A DNA stretch of 64,000 nucleotides. Source: Phyto melanocephala. Taxonomy: Eukaryota; Arthropoda; Insecta; Diptera; Rhinophoridae. The notes below the pieces were generated by a model. That model did not search any database, had not been told where the DNA came from, and saw only the letters and a program-made list of their open reading frames with translations. The stretch is taken from NCBI GenBank assembly GCA_941918925.1, contig OW799233.1, positions 74,267,078 through 74,331,077 on the forward strand. The letters are read 5' to 3'. The translations under genes and the position numbers were made by a program. Below are positions 22,271-32,867 of this stretch, piece after piece. Each line of letters starts with the position of its first letter. Position 1 is the stretch's first letter.

Positions 22271-22770
22271 AAAACCATGTCCTTTTAACATTGAATAAAA
22301 TGCAATTGTGTATAAACGCATTGATGTAGAGCAATTTCGAATGTATAATTCCTGAGCAAAAAAAAAACTATCTTACCTTAAAAATTGCTCAAATATTCAC
22401 ATTACGAAAGGAGTTAATGATTAAAATCTACGAAAATGCATACTGGACAGTGTCCTTTTCGGTATGTTTAAAACTAAAAACGTAATAAAACCGAAAACTG
22501 ACTGAAACTTTGCACAAATTGCTCTTTAATTAGAAGTCTTGCAATAACGGAAAATTTAGGTGATACGCCTACATAACGCTTTATCTTAAATTCATATAGT
22601 TTCTCAAGAGACGAAGATTTTGGAAGAATAAAGGACTCTATATTGAAATATTTAAGTTGAATTTATCAGCAGAAACTACTTTGGCACGCCTTCTTCAATA
22701 CCCACTTCTCACAGAATTTAGTCTTAATAAAATTCAAAAGTTCTTAACACCAAAAGAATTAAATGTATGA
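22271..22770. repeat. partial inverted copy of repeat A interior
   Basis: The text around 22560-22700, reverse complemented, reads GCCAAAGTAGTTTCTGCTGA then ATTTCAATATAG. It matches 21690-21760 (GCGAAGTAGTTTCTGCTGA, then ATTTCAATATAG) with scattered changes. So part of repeat A exists here in the opposite direction, giving a large imperfect palindrome of about 1.2 kb. No gene is seen. Confidence 0.65.
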
Positions 22771-23600
22771 TGTACACTCTTGCCAACTTTTTTCCAAAAA
22801 ATATCGCTAAAATAAGTAGAAAAATAGCTCAAAATTTTCAAAATTTTAGTATGTACGTTATATTTAAATTCAAAAAAATAACGTTTATCAAGTATTACTA
22901 ATTACGTTATATTTATAATATGCATACTAAACTCCTATTTAAAAACATTGTGGGATTTTTTCACTAAAAGGCTAAAGCCAATACCCTAGATTCTCGCTTT
23001 CATATGTAAAATTTTAATCTAGTCTCTTTAATGCTGATTTTAATATATCGTAATGGAAGCTGACGCATCGGCTACTTGAGCCAAACTTAAAAATCTTAAC
23101 ACAATTTGTTGTTTTACGGTACTGAAAATAATTATTAAAAATACCTTTATCAAATAAATTTTTTTTTTTTTTGGATTTATGAACCACATAGGTTTTTAGT
23201 TTTTAAAAAACATGCCTAATAACTTGATGACACTAACGTATATTGATTTATCTTTTAATACACTATATCTAGAATCTGATACATCGTTTCTAAGTTCCAT
23301 TAAGAGATGGGTCACTAAAACATTTTTATTTATCGCTAAGCATTTGGTTCTATGAATATCGTTTTCATTCGTTCCATCTTTTTTTTTTTTTACATAAATC
23401 ACTTAGGTAATCAATTGAATTGATTGACGTATGTTGAGATATAAATGAAGCCTTTTTTTAATTTTATGATGACTTGTGTTTTTAATTGTACAATTTTGCA
23501 GACAGGGAGCATCTGCATCAAAATCCTTTTGTATCGCCTTTTTAATCTTGTATACCCAGGACTTAAACTTTTAATGGCTTAACCATGCACAAATTGTTGA
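22771..23600 (-). pseudogene. hAT transposase relic (DUF4371-like)
   Basis: On the minus strand, 23400-23196 reads HRTKCLAINKNVL, LMELRNDVSDSRYSVLKDKS and VSVIKLLGM. In hAT transposases of the DUF4371 type this is the segment around LLLDESTDVSxxKLLG, which carries the first catalytic Asp. Here the Asp survives in KDKS. Upstream text is decayed. A possible terminal sequence, ACACTCTTGCCAAC, lies at 22771, similar to the CAGTGTTGCCAA end at 5545, so the two may be one family. The dimerisation domain and the other end are not found. Confidence 0.6.
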
Positions 23601-23845
23601 TTACATTAGTTTCTTTTTTGCAATATTTCGAATTTTGTAGAGGCGCTTGCAGCAAAATAAATGTTTGAATATTTTTTTTCCCTTCAATAACTAATTCATA
23701 AAAAAAGGAAAAAATAAATTTTTTTTTTTGTCTAATGATATTTTACAGAATTTTTTTTATAAGTTTAGTAAACGCTTCCTTTATAATTAATCAATAAAAC
23801 AAGAAAATTTTACATACGAAAATTACTTTTTATTTTTATTACTTA

Positions 23846-24543
23846 CTAGCCAAACCCGGCGCGCGTTGCTACGCCCCTTAATGAATCGAAATGAATTCTG
23901 AATTTTAATTGAATATCAAGTGAAAAAACCTAAAAATTATAATTTTTTTATGGGCGTGGCATTGCCCACTTTTCTAGTCACGAAATTGTAAAGTCATAAC
24001 AGCTCAATATGTGTGCAAAGTTTCAGAAGAATCGGACCAGTGCAAGTACCTCAAAATTAAAATTGTTTTTATGGGCGTGGCCCTGCCCACTTTTCTTATC
24101 ACGAAATTGTTAAGTCATGACAGCTTAGTGTGTGTACAAAGTTTTAGAAAAATCGGTCCAGCGCAAGTACCTCAAACTTATAACTTTTTTTATGGGCGTG
24201 GCCCTGCCCACTTTTCTAATCACGAAATTATAAAGTCATGACAGCCCAATATGTGTGCAAAGTTTAAGTAAAATCCGTCCATTGCAAGTACCTCAAAATT
24301 AAAAATTTTTTATGGGCGTGGCCCCGCCCACTTTTTTAATCACGAAATTATTTAGTCATGAGAGCTCGATATGTGTGCAAAGTTTCAGAAAAATCGGTCA
24401 TGTGCACGTAGCTTAAAATGATAACTAATTTTTTATGGGCGTGGCCCCGCCCACTTTTTTCCACCCATAAACACTCCCTGGTATGTGTACAACAACTTAC
24501 CAAAGTTTGAGCCCGATCGGTCTTACAGTTTCGGAGTCTATAG

Positions 24544-24574
<31 letters not shown>

Positions 24575-24595
24575 TTTCACTTTGATATATATAGA
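23846..24595 (-). mobile_element. non-autonomous Helitron, complete, 750 bp
   Basis: On the minus strand it starts TCTATATATATCAAAGTG at 24595 and ends GGCTAG at 23846, followed by T. A short stem (GCGT/ACGC) lies just inside the CTAG end. It is inserted between A and T, as Helitrons are. The empty site is preserved at 45897/45898 in the other copy of the LTR, where ttactta joins tttttatgg directly. The interior holds about five 120-bp units, each with a GGGCGTGGC word. There is no Rep/helicase. Confidence 0.95.
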
Positions 24596-25074
24596 TTTTT
24601 ATGGTAACCCATTTTGAGTTGGCTTAAAATTTTTTTTAAGGTAAAAATAAATTAATAAATATTTTAATGAATGAATTTGGAAATAATTAAATAAATAAGT
24701 ACATATATTTATAAACGAATACATAAACTTATAAATATTTTTTTTTTAAATGAATAACTACATAAATTAATAAACAAATAAATTTAGAAATAAATAAATA
24801 AATTTAAAACTAAATAAATTATCGAATTTATCAACCAAATAAATTTACAAATAAATGAAAAATAATTGGAAATAACTTAATTATTTTTTAAAACAAATAA
24901 ATACATAACTTAATAAGTAAATAAATAAATAATTGAATTTATAAATATATTATTAGCTTACTTTTTAAGTTAATAAGTAAATAAATAAAAAGAAAATTAA
25001 ACGCCTAGAAAAGAAATAGAAAATAGAAAAAAAAGAAAAATAGACTAGAGAGATAGAATTGATTATTTAACTAA

Positions 25075-28000
25075 TCTATATATATAAAAGGGTAACGTTA
25101 CTGACTGACTGACTGACTGACTGACTGACTGATTCATCATCGCACAGCCCAAACGCTAAGAGCTAGAGACATGAAATTTGGACAATCGGTTCCTCTTTGT
25201 ATAGCTCCACTAAGAAGGGATTTTTGGAAATTCGTACTTTAAGGGGGTAAAAAGGGTAAAAACGGGTAAAATCGGTAATCTTATATCTGCTAAACTAAAA
25301 ATGATACAAATTAAATTGAAAAAGTATTGTAATTTCCACACAAAATAAGCTGACAGGTGGAAAAAACGGGTAAAAACTATAATTTGGTACTTTTTTGGTA
25401 CCCTATGTAACTTCCAAACGCATAAAGCTAGGAAAAAAATTTAAACTGTATTAAGTAATCCGCGAAAAAATATTAATAGGAATTCGGCATTTTTTTCAAA
25501 TTCATATGTATAAGGGGTAAAAATTGTCCCTTTTTTTGGTACTTTTTTTAAAATAAACTTTTCTTATATTATTCAATGGGACAAAATTTTACAATTATTA
25601 TTTCCTAATAGAATATGGACAACTATTTAGGTGAAATTTTTGGAAACTTTTCGGGGAACAAAAAAGGTACCAAAAAGGGGAAAATTCCGGTAAATGTATG
25701 TAATTCCTAATTAGACGGTCAATTTTCACAAAATGTTTAATTGGGATTTCACTAGACATAAAAAATTATGTAATTTAGTAAAAATTGAAACACATTCATA
25801 ACAGGGTAGAAAAGGGAAAAATAGGGAAGAGTTTGGTACTTTTTCGAACATAATTACTTTTATTGAAAAAAGAGTAGATTTACTGAATTTAAATCATGTC
25901 TATTAAAATATTTTGTTACATAGATATTTGAACATTTTAAACTTGGAATTTGGAACTTGGACCAAAAATTTACTTTTTCGCTTTTCTATGGTACTTTTTG
26001 TATTTTCTACGTTTATAAAGGTAGAATTGTAAAATAAAGGACTATTGATTCCAGGTAAGACTAAAAATGTTATGGGTGACCAAAAAGGTACTTTTTTGAA
26101 TTTTTATGGTACTTTTTATATATTCTACGTTTGCGAAGCTAGAATTTTGAAATTAGTGGCTATTGATACAAGGTGAGACCGAAAATGTTATGGTCGACCA
26201 AAAAGGTACTTTTTTAAATTTTTGTGGTACTTTTGGGGTTTTTCTACGTTTATGAAGGTAGGATTGTACAATCAAGGACTATTGATTCCAGGTGAGACTA
26301 AAAATGTTATGGGCGACCAAAAAGGTACTTTTTTGAATTTTTGTGGTACTTTTGGTATTTTCTACGTTTATGAAGGTAGGACTGTACAATCAAGGACTAT
26401 TGATTCCAGGTGAGACTAAAAATGTTATGGGCGAACAAAAAGGTACTTTTTTGAATTTTTATGGTACTTTTTGTATTTTAAACGTTTATAAAGATAGGAT
26501 TATACAATCAAGGACTATTGATTCTAGGTGAGACAAAAAATGTTATGGGCGACGAAAAAGGTACTTTTTTGAATATCTATGGTACTTCTTGTATTTTCAA
26601 CGTTTGCGAAGCTAGAATTTTAAAATTAGTGGCTATTGATACAAGGTGAGACCGAAAATGTTATGGTCGACCAAAAAGGTACTTTTTTGAATTTTTGTGG
26701 TACTTTTGGTATTTTCTACGTTTATGAAGGTAGGATTGTACAATCAAGGACTATTGATTCCAGGTGAGACTAAAAATGTTATGGGCGACCAAAAAGGTAC
26801 TTTTTTGAATTTGTATGGTACTTTTTGTATTTTCAACGTTAATAAATATAGGATTATACAATCAAGGACTATTGATTCTAGGTGAGACAAAAAATGTTAT
26901 GGGCGACGAAAAATTTACTTTTTTGAATTTTTATGGTACTTTTTGTATTTTCAACGTTTGCGAGGCTAGAATTTTGAAATTAGTGACAATTGATACAAGG
27001 TGAGACTAAAAATGTTATGGGTGACCAAAAAGGTACTTTTTTGAATTTTTGCGGTACCTTTTGTATTTTCAACGTTTATGAAGGTAGGATTGTACAATCA
27101 AGGACTATTGATTCCAGGTAAGACAAAAAATGCTATGTGTAACCAAAAAGGTACTTTTTTGAATTTTTATGGTACTTTTTGTATTTTCAACGTTTGCGAA
27201 GCTAGAATTTTGAAATTAGTGGCTATTGATACAAGGTGAGACTGAAAATGTCATGGGCAACCAAAAAAGTACTTTCTTGATTTTTATGATACTTTTGGTA
27301 TTTTCTACGTTTATGAAGGTGGGATTGTACAATGAAGGACTTTTGATTCCAGGTGAAACTAAAAGTGTTATGGGCGAGCAAGATGGTACTTTTTTAAATT
27401 TTTAAGGTACTTTTTGTATTTTCTACGTTTATGAAGATAGGATCTTACAATCAAGGACTTTTGATTCCAGGTGAAATTGAAAGTGTTATGGGCGACCACA
27501 AAGGTACTTTTTTGAATTTTTATGGTACTTTTTGTATTTTTAACGTTTGCGAAGCAAGAATTTCGAAATTAGTGATACAAGGTAAGGCTAAATATGTTAT
27601 GGGCGATCAAAAAGGTACTTTTCTGAATTTTAATGGGAATTTTTGTATTTCCTACGTTTATAAAGCTCAAATAGTGAAATAAAGGATTGTTAATACAATT
27701 TGAAAATTAAAATTATATTGGAGACACAAAAAAGCCTTTTCGCATTTTTTTTGTACTCTTTGAATTTTTACGTTTGTAAACATAGATTCCTAAAATTAGT
27801 GTTTTTTGATCCGAGGTCTAACTCCTAATATTATGGATGACCAAAATTACTTTTTCTCTTTTTATATATTTTGTATACATAGAATTCTGAAAAAAGGTAA
27901 TAATAAACCAAGTGGAAGTTTTAGTGAAGGAAAAAATTTTACTTTTATTATTTTTAGGGTAATTTTTGCAAAATATGAATCTTAATTTTTGAAACTCAGT

Positions 28001-28195
28001 AGCATTGATCTTGCTTTTAGTTAGGAAATATATACCCGATATGTCCTTACTCTACTTTTTATTTTTCTAAGTAAATTGAATCAGAGATACAAATTTTCAT
28101 AAATTGAACCAAAAATATTTAATAATTATAAATAGAACTTGAGTATTCAATAAATAGTAAGAACTGCGCTAACGAAGTAGCGGGTTAAATGCTAG
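25075..28195 (+). mobile_element. non-autonomous Helitron, complete, 3121 bp
   Basis: Starts TCTATATATATAAAAGGG at 25075, then a GACT tandem tract. It ends with the hairpin CGCTA-ACGAAG-TAGCG, then GGTTAAATGCTAG at 28195, followed by T. The empty site is at 46380/46381: gattatttagctaa joins taaaactata directly, as expected for insertion between A and T. Most of the interior is a 118-bp tandem array (25970-27690). No coding capacity for Rep/helicase is seen, so movement would have depended on an autonomous relative. Confidence 0.96.
25970..27690 (+). repeat. 118-bp minisatellite inside the Helitron
   Basis: About 14-15 units of 118 bp. GGTACTTTTTTGAAT words recur at 26087, 26205, 26324, 26442, 26560 and 26678. 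Two unit types alternate: one with GCGAAGCTAGAATTTTG and one with GAAGGTAGGATTGTACAATC. The short frames found in it come from the period and are not genes. A degenerate pair of the same units is also at 53520-53700. Confidence 0.93.
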
Positions 28196-28383
28196 TAAAA
28201 CTATAAATAAATAACTAAAATTACAAATTAATATATAAGTAAATAAGGAAATAATAAAAGAATCAAATAATATTGAAATATGGATATAAATAAGTAACAA
28301 AAACAAAATTATTTAAATATATGAATAACCTAATGAATAAACATATACTTACAAATAATTTTGAGGAAATTAAATACATACAC

Positions 28384-29029
28384 ATTTGTCGACAGTCAGG
28401 CGGCACTCTTGTCACTCAGGTCATACATTATTACGTCTAAATTAGTTGGCCAATGTAGAAAGGAACTGTCAATGCTTGGTCAGCGGGCTGACGTTACTCT
28501 AGTTTGGATTCCTGCGCATAAGGGCCACTATGGTAACGAGCGTGCTGATGAGCTAGCCAGGGGAGAATCTGCTCTGGATATCTCTAATGCAATTGCAGTT
28601 GCAATCCCGTTGGGGACTATTAAAAGCAGAATCTGCAGACACTTTCTCCGGAAGGCTGATAACAGGTGGCGTGGGCTGAGCACGTGTAAGGTGGCACGGC
28701 TTACGTGGCCCTCTTTTGATGCACGACGTACATTGCAACTTACCAGTCGAAGTCGGAGGGACATATCGAGGTTGCTGGCGGTATTGACGGGTCACTGGAT
28801 GTTAGGCAAACATGCAAGTCGGCTCGGACTCCCATCGAACGACCATTGTCGCAGTTGTCTGGATAGAGAGAAGGAGGAATCGGTTTTCCACTTTCTCTGC
28901 GAATGTCCTGCACTGGCGGCTAAGAGACACAGATTTCTGGGCGAACATATACTAGATGGCCTCTCTGCGATATCTAAAGTTGGACTGAATTATCAACTGA
29001 GATATCTCAGGGCCACGGGGTGGATCTAG
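28384..29029 (+). pseudogene. LOA-like RNase H and zinc-motif tail, open frame
   Basis: The frame is open from the truncation to the stop at 29027-29029. It begins in FVDSQAALLSL (the third RNase H Asp). It then reads DVTLVWIPAHKGHYGNERAD, the RNase H end with the final His and Asp. After that come RLLAVLTGHWMLGKHASRLG and the cysteine motif CRSC then FHFLCECPAL, ending LRATGWI. The first two RNase H acids and all of RT are missing, so it is inactive despite the clean frame. The lack of stops suggests a recent insertion. Confidence 0.88.
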
Positions 29030-29164
29030 TACCCTTACTCTTGGATTTTATTCTGAGATACACTAGAAGCTGACGAGTGATGTGGTCCTGTCAAAACGGA
29101 GTCATAGAGACTCTACTTGACTGTTGGCGTGCAGCGAACTACCACGATAACGAACCAACCAACC
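28384..29164 (+). mobile_element. LOA-like LINE, 5'-truncated, 781 bp
   Basis: Flanked by the 12-bp direct repeat aaatacatacac (28372-28383 and 29165-29176). It starts inside the RNase H domain, has a 135-base 3' UTR and ends in CGAACCAACCAACC. It is related to, but not the same family as, the elements at 3232 and 13043. Confidence 0.92.
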
Positions 29165-29394
29165 AAATACATACACTGAATTGTTGCAAGCAGTTCTTTT
29201 ATGAACTGCATTATCGCATTATGTTAATGCCAGATAATGGGGCATAAAATTACCACTCTGCATTTCTTCATGCATTAGTAACAATGGTAATGCAGAAATG
29301 GGTATTTGAGTTGAAGTTGGCTGCTGATTTTTACACAAATTTATGTATGTATGGGTACTAACATTATTTTTCCAAGGAATGTAAAAATTGTGGG

Positions 29395-29403
29395 TATAAA
29401 AGG
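29395..29403 (+). promoter_or_regulatory. TATA box, probably of the Gypsy LTR
   Basis: TATAAAAGG preceded by GTGGG. It lies in sequence directly continuing the LTR after the LINE insertion is removed, so it would be the LTR promoter. The start site is not clear; ATCATCACCAGT at 29437 is a weak initiator-like match. Confidence 0.45.
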
Positions 29404-29480
29404 CCGACATATGTAAGAATCTTTCTTTTTATATCTGATCATCACCAGTATTTTTAATAAATAGTGAGAAAAGTTTATAA

Positions 29481-30367
29481 GAAAAAAAAAAGTGTTTTTG
29501 CGCCAATTAAATAATAAAATTTAAAGTGAAAGGAAAATTTTATTAGAAGGCAAGGACAGGAAAACCAGAAAGAAAAAAAGTAAATATTGGAACACTGTGA
29601 AGGCGTTCGCTTTAAGAAAAAGTACCGGAGTAGTTTTTCCTGTTTTTTTTTGTTACTATTGGGAACATCAATTACTACCTGGCACAAAACTCCACTAAAA
29701 CCATTAGCTATCCCGCGAAAATAAGAAAAAAAGGCACCAGAAGAAAATAGGAGGGAAACCATCCGGCAAGAAGGTTACGGCTTGTGTCAAGCTTAGATTG
29801 GCCACGCATTTTTTTTGTAGCCCGAAAATTTTTTAACCTCGAAATTGTCACTCTTGTGCAACAACTTGGCAACTAGTTCCTTGCTAATAACCACCCGCAA
29901 CAGGTTCGGTATACAATTAAAAAAAACCCAAAATAAAAGAAAAGAAATATAAAAAAAACCAAAAAAAAAAGAAATCTTGTTAAGCTAAAAGAAAAAGAAA
30001 AATGTTCATTGGTAAAATCACATATATAAATATAGACTTATAATACTTATCTGGCTACAAGAGAAAAAAAAAACCATCCCTTAATGAAACACAATTAGTA
30101 AATATCTTTTGTTGTCCACTCTTTAGTTCTCCATTAATTTCTATTTGATTAAAAATGTAATTTTTTTTAGAAAAAAAAAAATATAAAAAAAGTACAATGT
30201 AAATGTCAAAATCACAACCACGTTAAAAGTTACAAGGAACGTTTATAAAACAAACGTCAAAAACTAAATTATTAAATAAAAACAATGAGAACAATTTATC
30301 AAGCACAAATAGTATAAGAGTTTTGTTTAATGCACCAAATTTAATTTATAGTTAATAACAAGAAGAG

Positions 30368-30401
<34 letters not shown>

Positions 30402-30640
30402 TAAGACAATTAAAACAACAAATTAAAAGTATAGTGAGTGGCAAAAGAAAACAGTATGCATTATTGTGTCACTAAAAGAAAAAAAAAATAAAAGAAGAAA
30501 TAAATAAAGAAATAATAAAAAAATAATAAAAAAATAAATAAACTGAACAATCATCTTAGTGACTGAAAGTCGTAATTTTATATTTTTTTTAAATTTAAAA
30601 ACTTAATTTAAAATTTTCTGCAGCACTATACACACCTTGA
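29481..30640. other. A-rich leader-like region
   Basis: Long A-rich stretch with AAAAAGAAAAAG tracts and a 20-base poly(A) near 30370. There is no open frame of note on the plus strand. It follows the LTR-like promoter and could be the 5' untranslated leader of the Gypsy element whose gag resumes at 38943. I found no clear primer-binding site. The minus-strand frame at 29475-29762 is low complexity and has no motif. Confidence 0.35.
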
Positions 30641-30881
30641 AAGATCTTTCATCGTTGGAATTGCAGCACATATAAACAAATGTAAGTTTTGTAACACATT
30701 TATACATACATCTTTTTATTTCCTTATCATCTAAACATTAATGCCCACAATGTTTTTAGTTGGACAAGAAATTATCTAAATTTGCTTGCTCAGCTAACAA
30801 CAATTACACTGCTTTACAAATTTTTAATTTGGAAAAATACCAAGAACGCCACATGCCTAGATAAGTTATTTGGGACCTCCT

Positions 30882-31305
30882 GAACACGAAAAACGCTGTA
30901 ATTTTTTTTTGTCTAAGTACCGTTTTTTAGATAACGGTACTTTTGTGTTTTTTGGTGTATGGTCCCACTCAAACCCTTGTGGAGCCCAACCGAAAAGTCT
31001 GATCGAGATAAATGGCATATCGTTGGAAAGGTAATTGAATGCCTTTTCCGTCAATATGCTGCAAATTTCTATCTGATAAGAAATGGCTGAGTTATGGCAC
31101 CTCAAATTTCAAAAGTTCAAAATTTGCCTATTTTTTACGTTTTTTTCAAAATTTTTCATTTTTACTTCGTTTTTTTTCTACGTTATAGTAAAGATCGGTT
31201 GGGCTCCACAAGGGTTTGAGTGAGGCCATACACCGAAAAACACAAAAGTACCGTTATCTAAAAAACGGTACTTAGAAAAAAAAAATTACAACGTTTTTCG
31301 TGTTC
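30882..31305. mobile_element. foldback element with about 115-bp inverted ends
   Basis: The left arm GAACACGAAAAACGCTGTAA and the right arm (inverted GAACACGAAAAACGTTGTAA) match through TACCGTTTTTTAGATAACGG and on to CTCAAACCCTTGTGGAGCCC, about 115 bp. Each arm itself holds the palindrome AAGTACCGTT/AACGGTACTT, so single strands would form a branched hairpin. It is non-coding. The right end touches the truncated Penelope-like element. No clear target duplication was found. Confidence 0.85.
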
Positions 31306-31310
31306 TAAAT

Positions 31311-32060
31311 TTCTACTCAAAGCATCCAAGAAGAACAATTATAAATACAGCGACCAACTTCATTAAGAGAGTTCTGGAAATAAGTGACAAAGTTTTCCAC
31401 CCAATAAATATCTGCAAAATAGGGTACATATTAAGTAAAAATGATTTTCCAAATAAAACCATTAATGAACTAATTAACAGAGTAAAAACTACGATAGCAA
31501 AAGGAACAACTAAAGAGGAACGACCACCAATAATTTATAAGACTATGACATATGTAGAAGACTTTTCCGAAAGAATTAAACATTCCAACATTTATAATCG
31601 GGAAAAATATAAATTAGCTTTTAAAACTGAAAATACTACAAGAAAACTTTTTAGCAATATGAAATCTAAGATTAAAAAGGAGGAAAAATCGCATTTAGCT
31701 TACAGAATACACTGTAATGGAGACAAAACTGACGCATGCGGAAAAGTATATGTTGGCACGACAAAAAACAAATTAAAAACCAGACTTGCAGCACATAAGT
31801 CAGATGAAAAGGCTACTAATAAACCATTAGAACAAAAAACTGCATTGGCAGCCCACTGTACTGTAACTGGACATAAACCAAATTTTAATAATGTAAATAT
31901 ATTGGTGGGAGAACACAACTACAAGAAGAGATTTACACTTGAGATGCTGCATATAATTGATCAAGAGACAGAAAAGACATTAGATTTTAAGAAAGACACA
32001 GAAAAGTGTGCAAAAATTTATAAACATGCAATAGACAAACACAAATCAGAGAGAACTTGA
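31311..32060 (+). pseudogene. Penelope GIY-YIG endonuclease domain
   Basis: An open frame of 249 codons without an initiating ATG at its truncated start. It reads YSKHPRRTIINTATNFIKRV, then HPINICKIGYILSKNDFP, the linker after RT. The endonuclease core reads GKVYVGTTKNKLKTRLAAHK, a variant of the GIY-YIG motif in which VYVG holds the second half. Then come ALAAHCTVTGHKPNF and KKRFTLEMLHI, with the conserved Glu. A Cys-rich YRIHCNGDKTDACGKVY precedes the motif, as in Penelope. The enzyme would nick target DNA. The frame is intact, but the RT is absent. Confidence 0.85.
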
Positions 32061-32209
32061 TTAGTGAGGTGTTAAAATTTGTCCGAGTTTTTTAACTTTT
32101 GTTATTTATTTATTTAAAATGTAAATATTAAATTTGTTTGTGTAAAATATTTTGTGTTTTTTAATGTTATGTATTTTTGTTTTGTATATTTTAAAAACAC
32201 CAGATCCCC

Positions 32210-32238
32210 CTGATGATGGTCAGAGATTTTGACCGAAA
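32210..32238 (+). ncRNA. hammerhead-ribozyme-like core near the Penelope 3' end
   Basis: CTGATGA (32210-32216) is followed by a perfect 5-bp stem GGTCA/TGACC with a 7-base loop and then GAAA (32235-32238). That is the conserved half of a hammerhead with stem II. Hammerheads are known in Penelope-like elements. I could not find a convincing stem III with a cleavage-site UH, nor a pair for GATCCCC (stem I), so activity is doubtful. Confidence 0.4.
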
Positions 32239-32275
32239 TATAGGAGAAATATAAAAATAAATAAATAAAATTAAA

Positions 32276-32639
32276 GTTTTTGAATTTTATTTATTATTTA
32301 TATAATGACCTCAAGCCGAAATAATAAAACAAAATATATTTTTTTGTAACATGATATTACAATTTTAGTGAACGAAACCTATATATCAGTATGCTTAAAA
32401 AAATCAAACTTCTATTTTTATGATATTTATTTAATTCCAAATTTGTTATTATTTTTTTTTTTTAATTTTATTTTCTTAATTTTTTTTTCTTAATCGACTA
32501 TTTTATGATTTGTTTAGCAATCAATATCTTTTTCTTTTAACTTGATAATATTTTTACAAATAATTTTTTTAAATTTTGTTTTGGTTTCTGACTTTCTTTC
32601 TAATGTTATTTTTTTTATGAAAATCACAGTGATTATGGG
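32276..32639. other. A+T-rich, no gene seen
   Basis: Poly(T) and poly(A) runs only. There is no repeat end that I can place. Confidence 0.5.
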
Positions 32640-32819
32640 AAGCAAAATATCAGAGAGATCAGATCAAATTTTAGAGTCTGTAATGGCTATATAATGCCGC
32701 ATCATGAAATTTTGACATTATGGATTTGTCAGCATAGTTTTCACCTGGTATGCATTGACACTTACTTTGAGATGTTCCGAACTTGCCCCATATGTGAGGA
32801 TAAAAGACGTCAAAATTGA
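32640..32819 (+). pseudogene. RING-finger-like fossil
   Basis: An open stretch of 59 codons ending in a TGA at about 32817. It reads FRVCNGYIMPHHEIL, then ICQHSFHLVCIDTYFEM and CPICEDKRRQN. C-x-H-x2-H-x2-C followed by CPIC is the second half of a RING-H2 or related zinc domain. The first Cys pair is reduced to one Cys. There is no start codon or promoter. A different RING-like domain precedes the Gypsy gag at 38943, so this may be a fossil of the same kind of retroelement module. It could also be a captured host exon. Confidence 0.5.
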
Positions 32820-32867
32820 AATGATATTTATAAAATTGTGAATACTGTTATTAACTATATTGTTTTT

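Larger units (their letters stand above)
23636..29480 (+). repeat. Gypsy LTR, split by two Helitrons and a LINE
   Basis: Starts TGTAGAGGCGCTTGCAGC at 23636. The pieces 23636-23845, 24596-25074 and 28196 onward match, almost base for base, the 3' LTR of the Gypsy element at 45684-46426. The missing parts are exactly the Helitrons 23846-24595 and 25075-28195. The LINE at 28384-29164 is a third insertion. To its right, 29177-29480 is probably the rest of the LTR, since it contains a TATAAAAGG box, but the 3' LTR copy is truncated before that point and cannot confirm it. It may be the separated 5' LTR of the Gypsy at 38943. Confidence 0.75.
31306..32275 (+). mobile_element. Penelope-like element, 5'-truncated
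   Basis: Contains the carboxyl part of the Penelope polyprotein (31311-32060), a 3' UTR, and a terminal CTGATGATGGTCAGAG...GACCGAAA block followed by an AAATAAATAAATAAA tail. The left end coincides with the edge of the foldback element, so the RT half is missing or was separated by it. Confidence 0.85.

Noticed and set aside
26222..27682. Repeated 62-codon proteins
   Set aside because: They come from the 118-bp minisatellite in the Helitron; the frames change from unit to unit.
29475..29762. Minus-strand open frame
   Set aside because: Low-complexity complement of an A-rich leader, with no motif.
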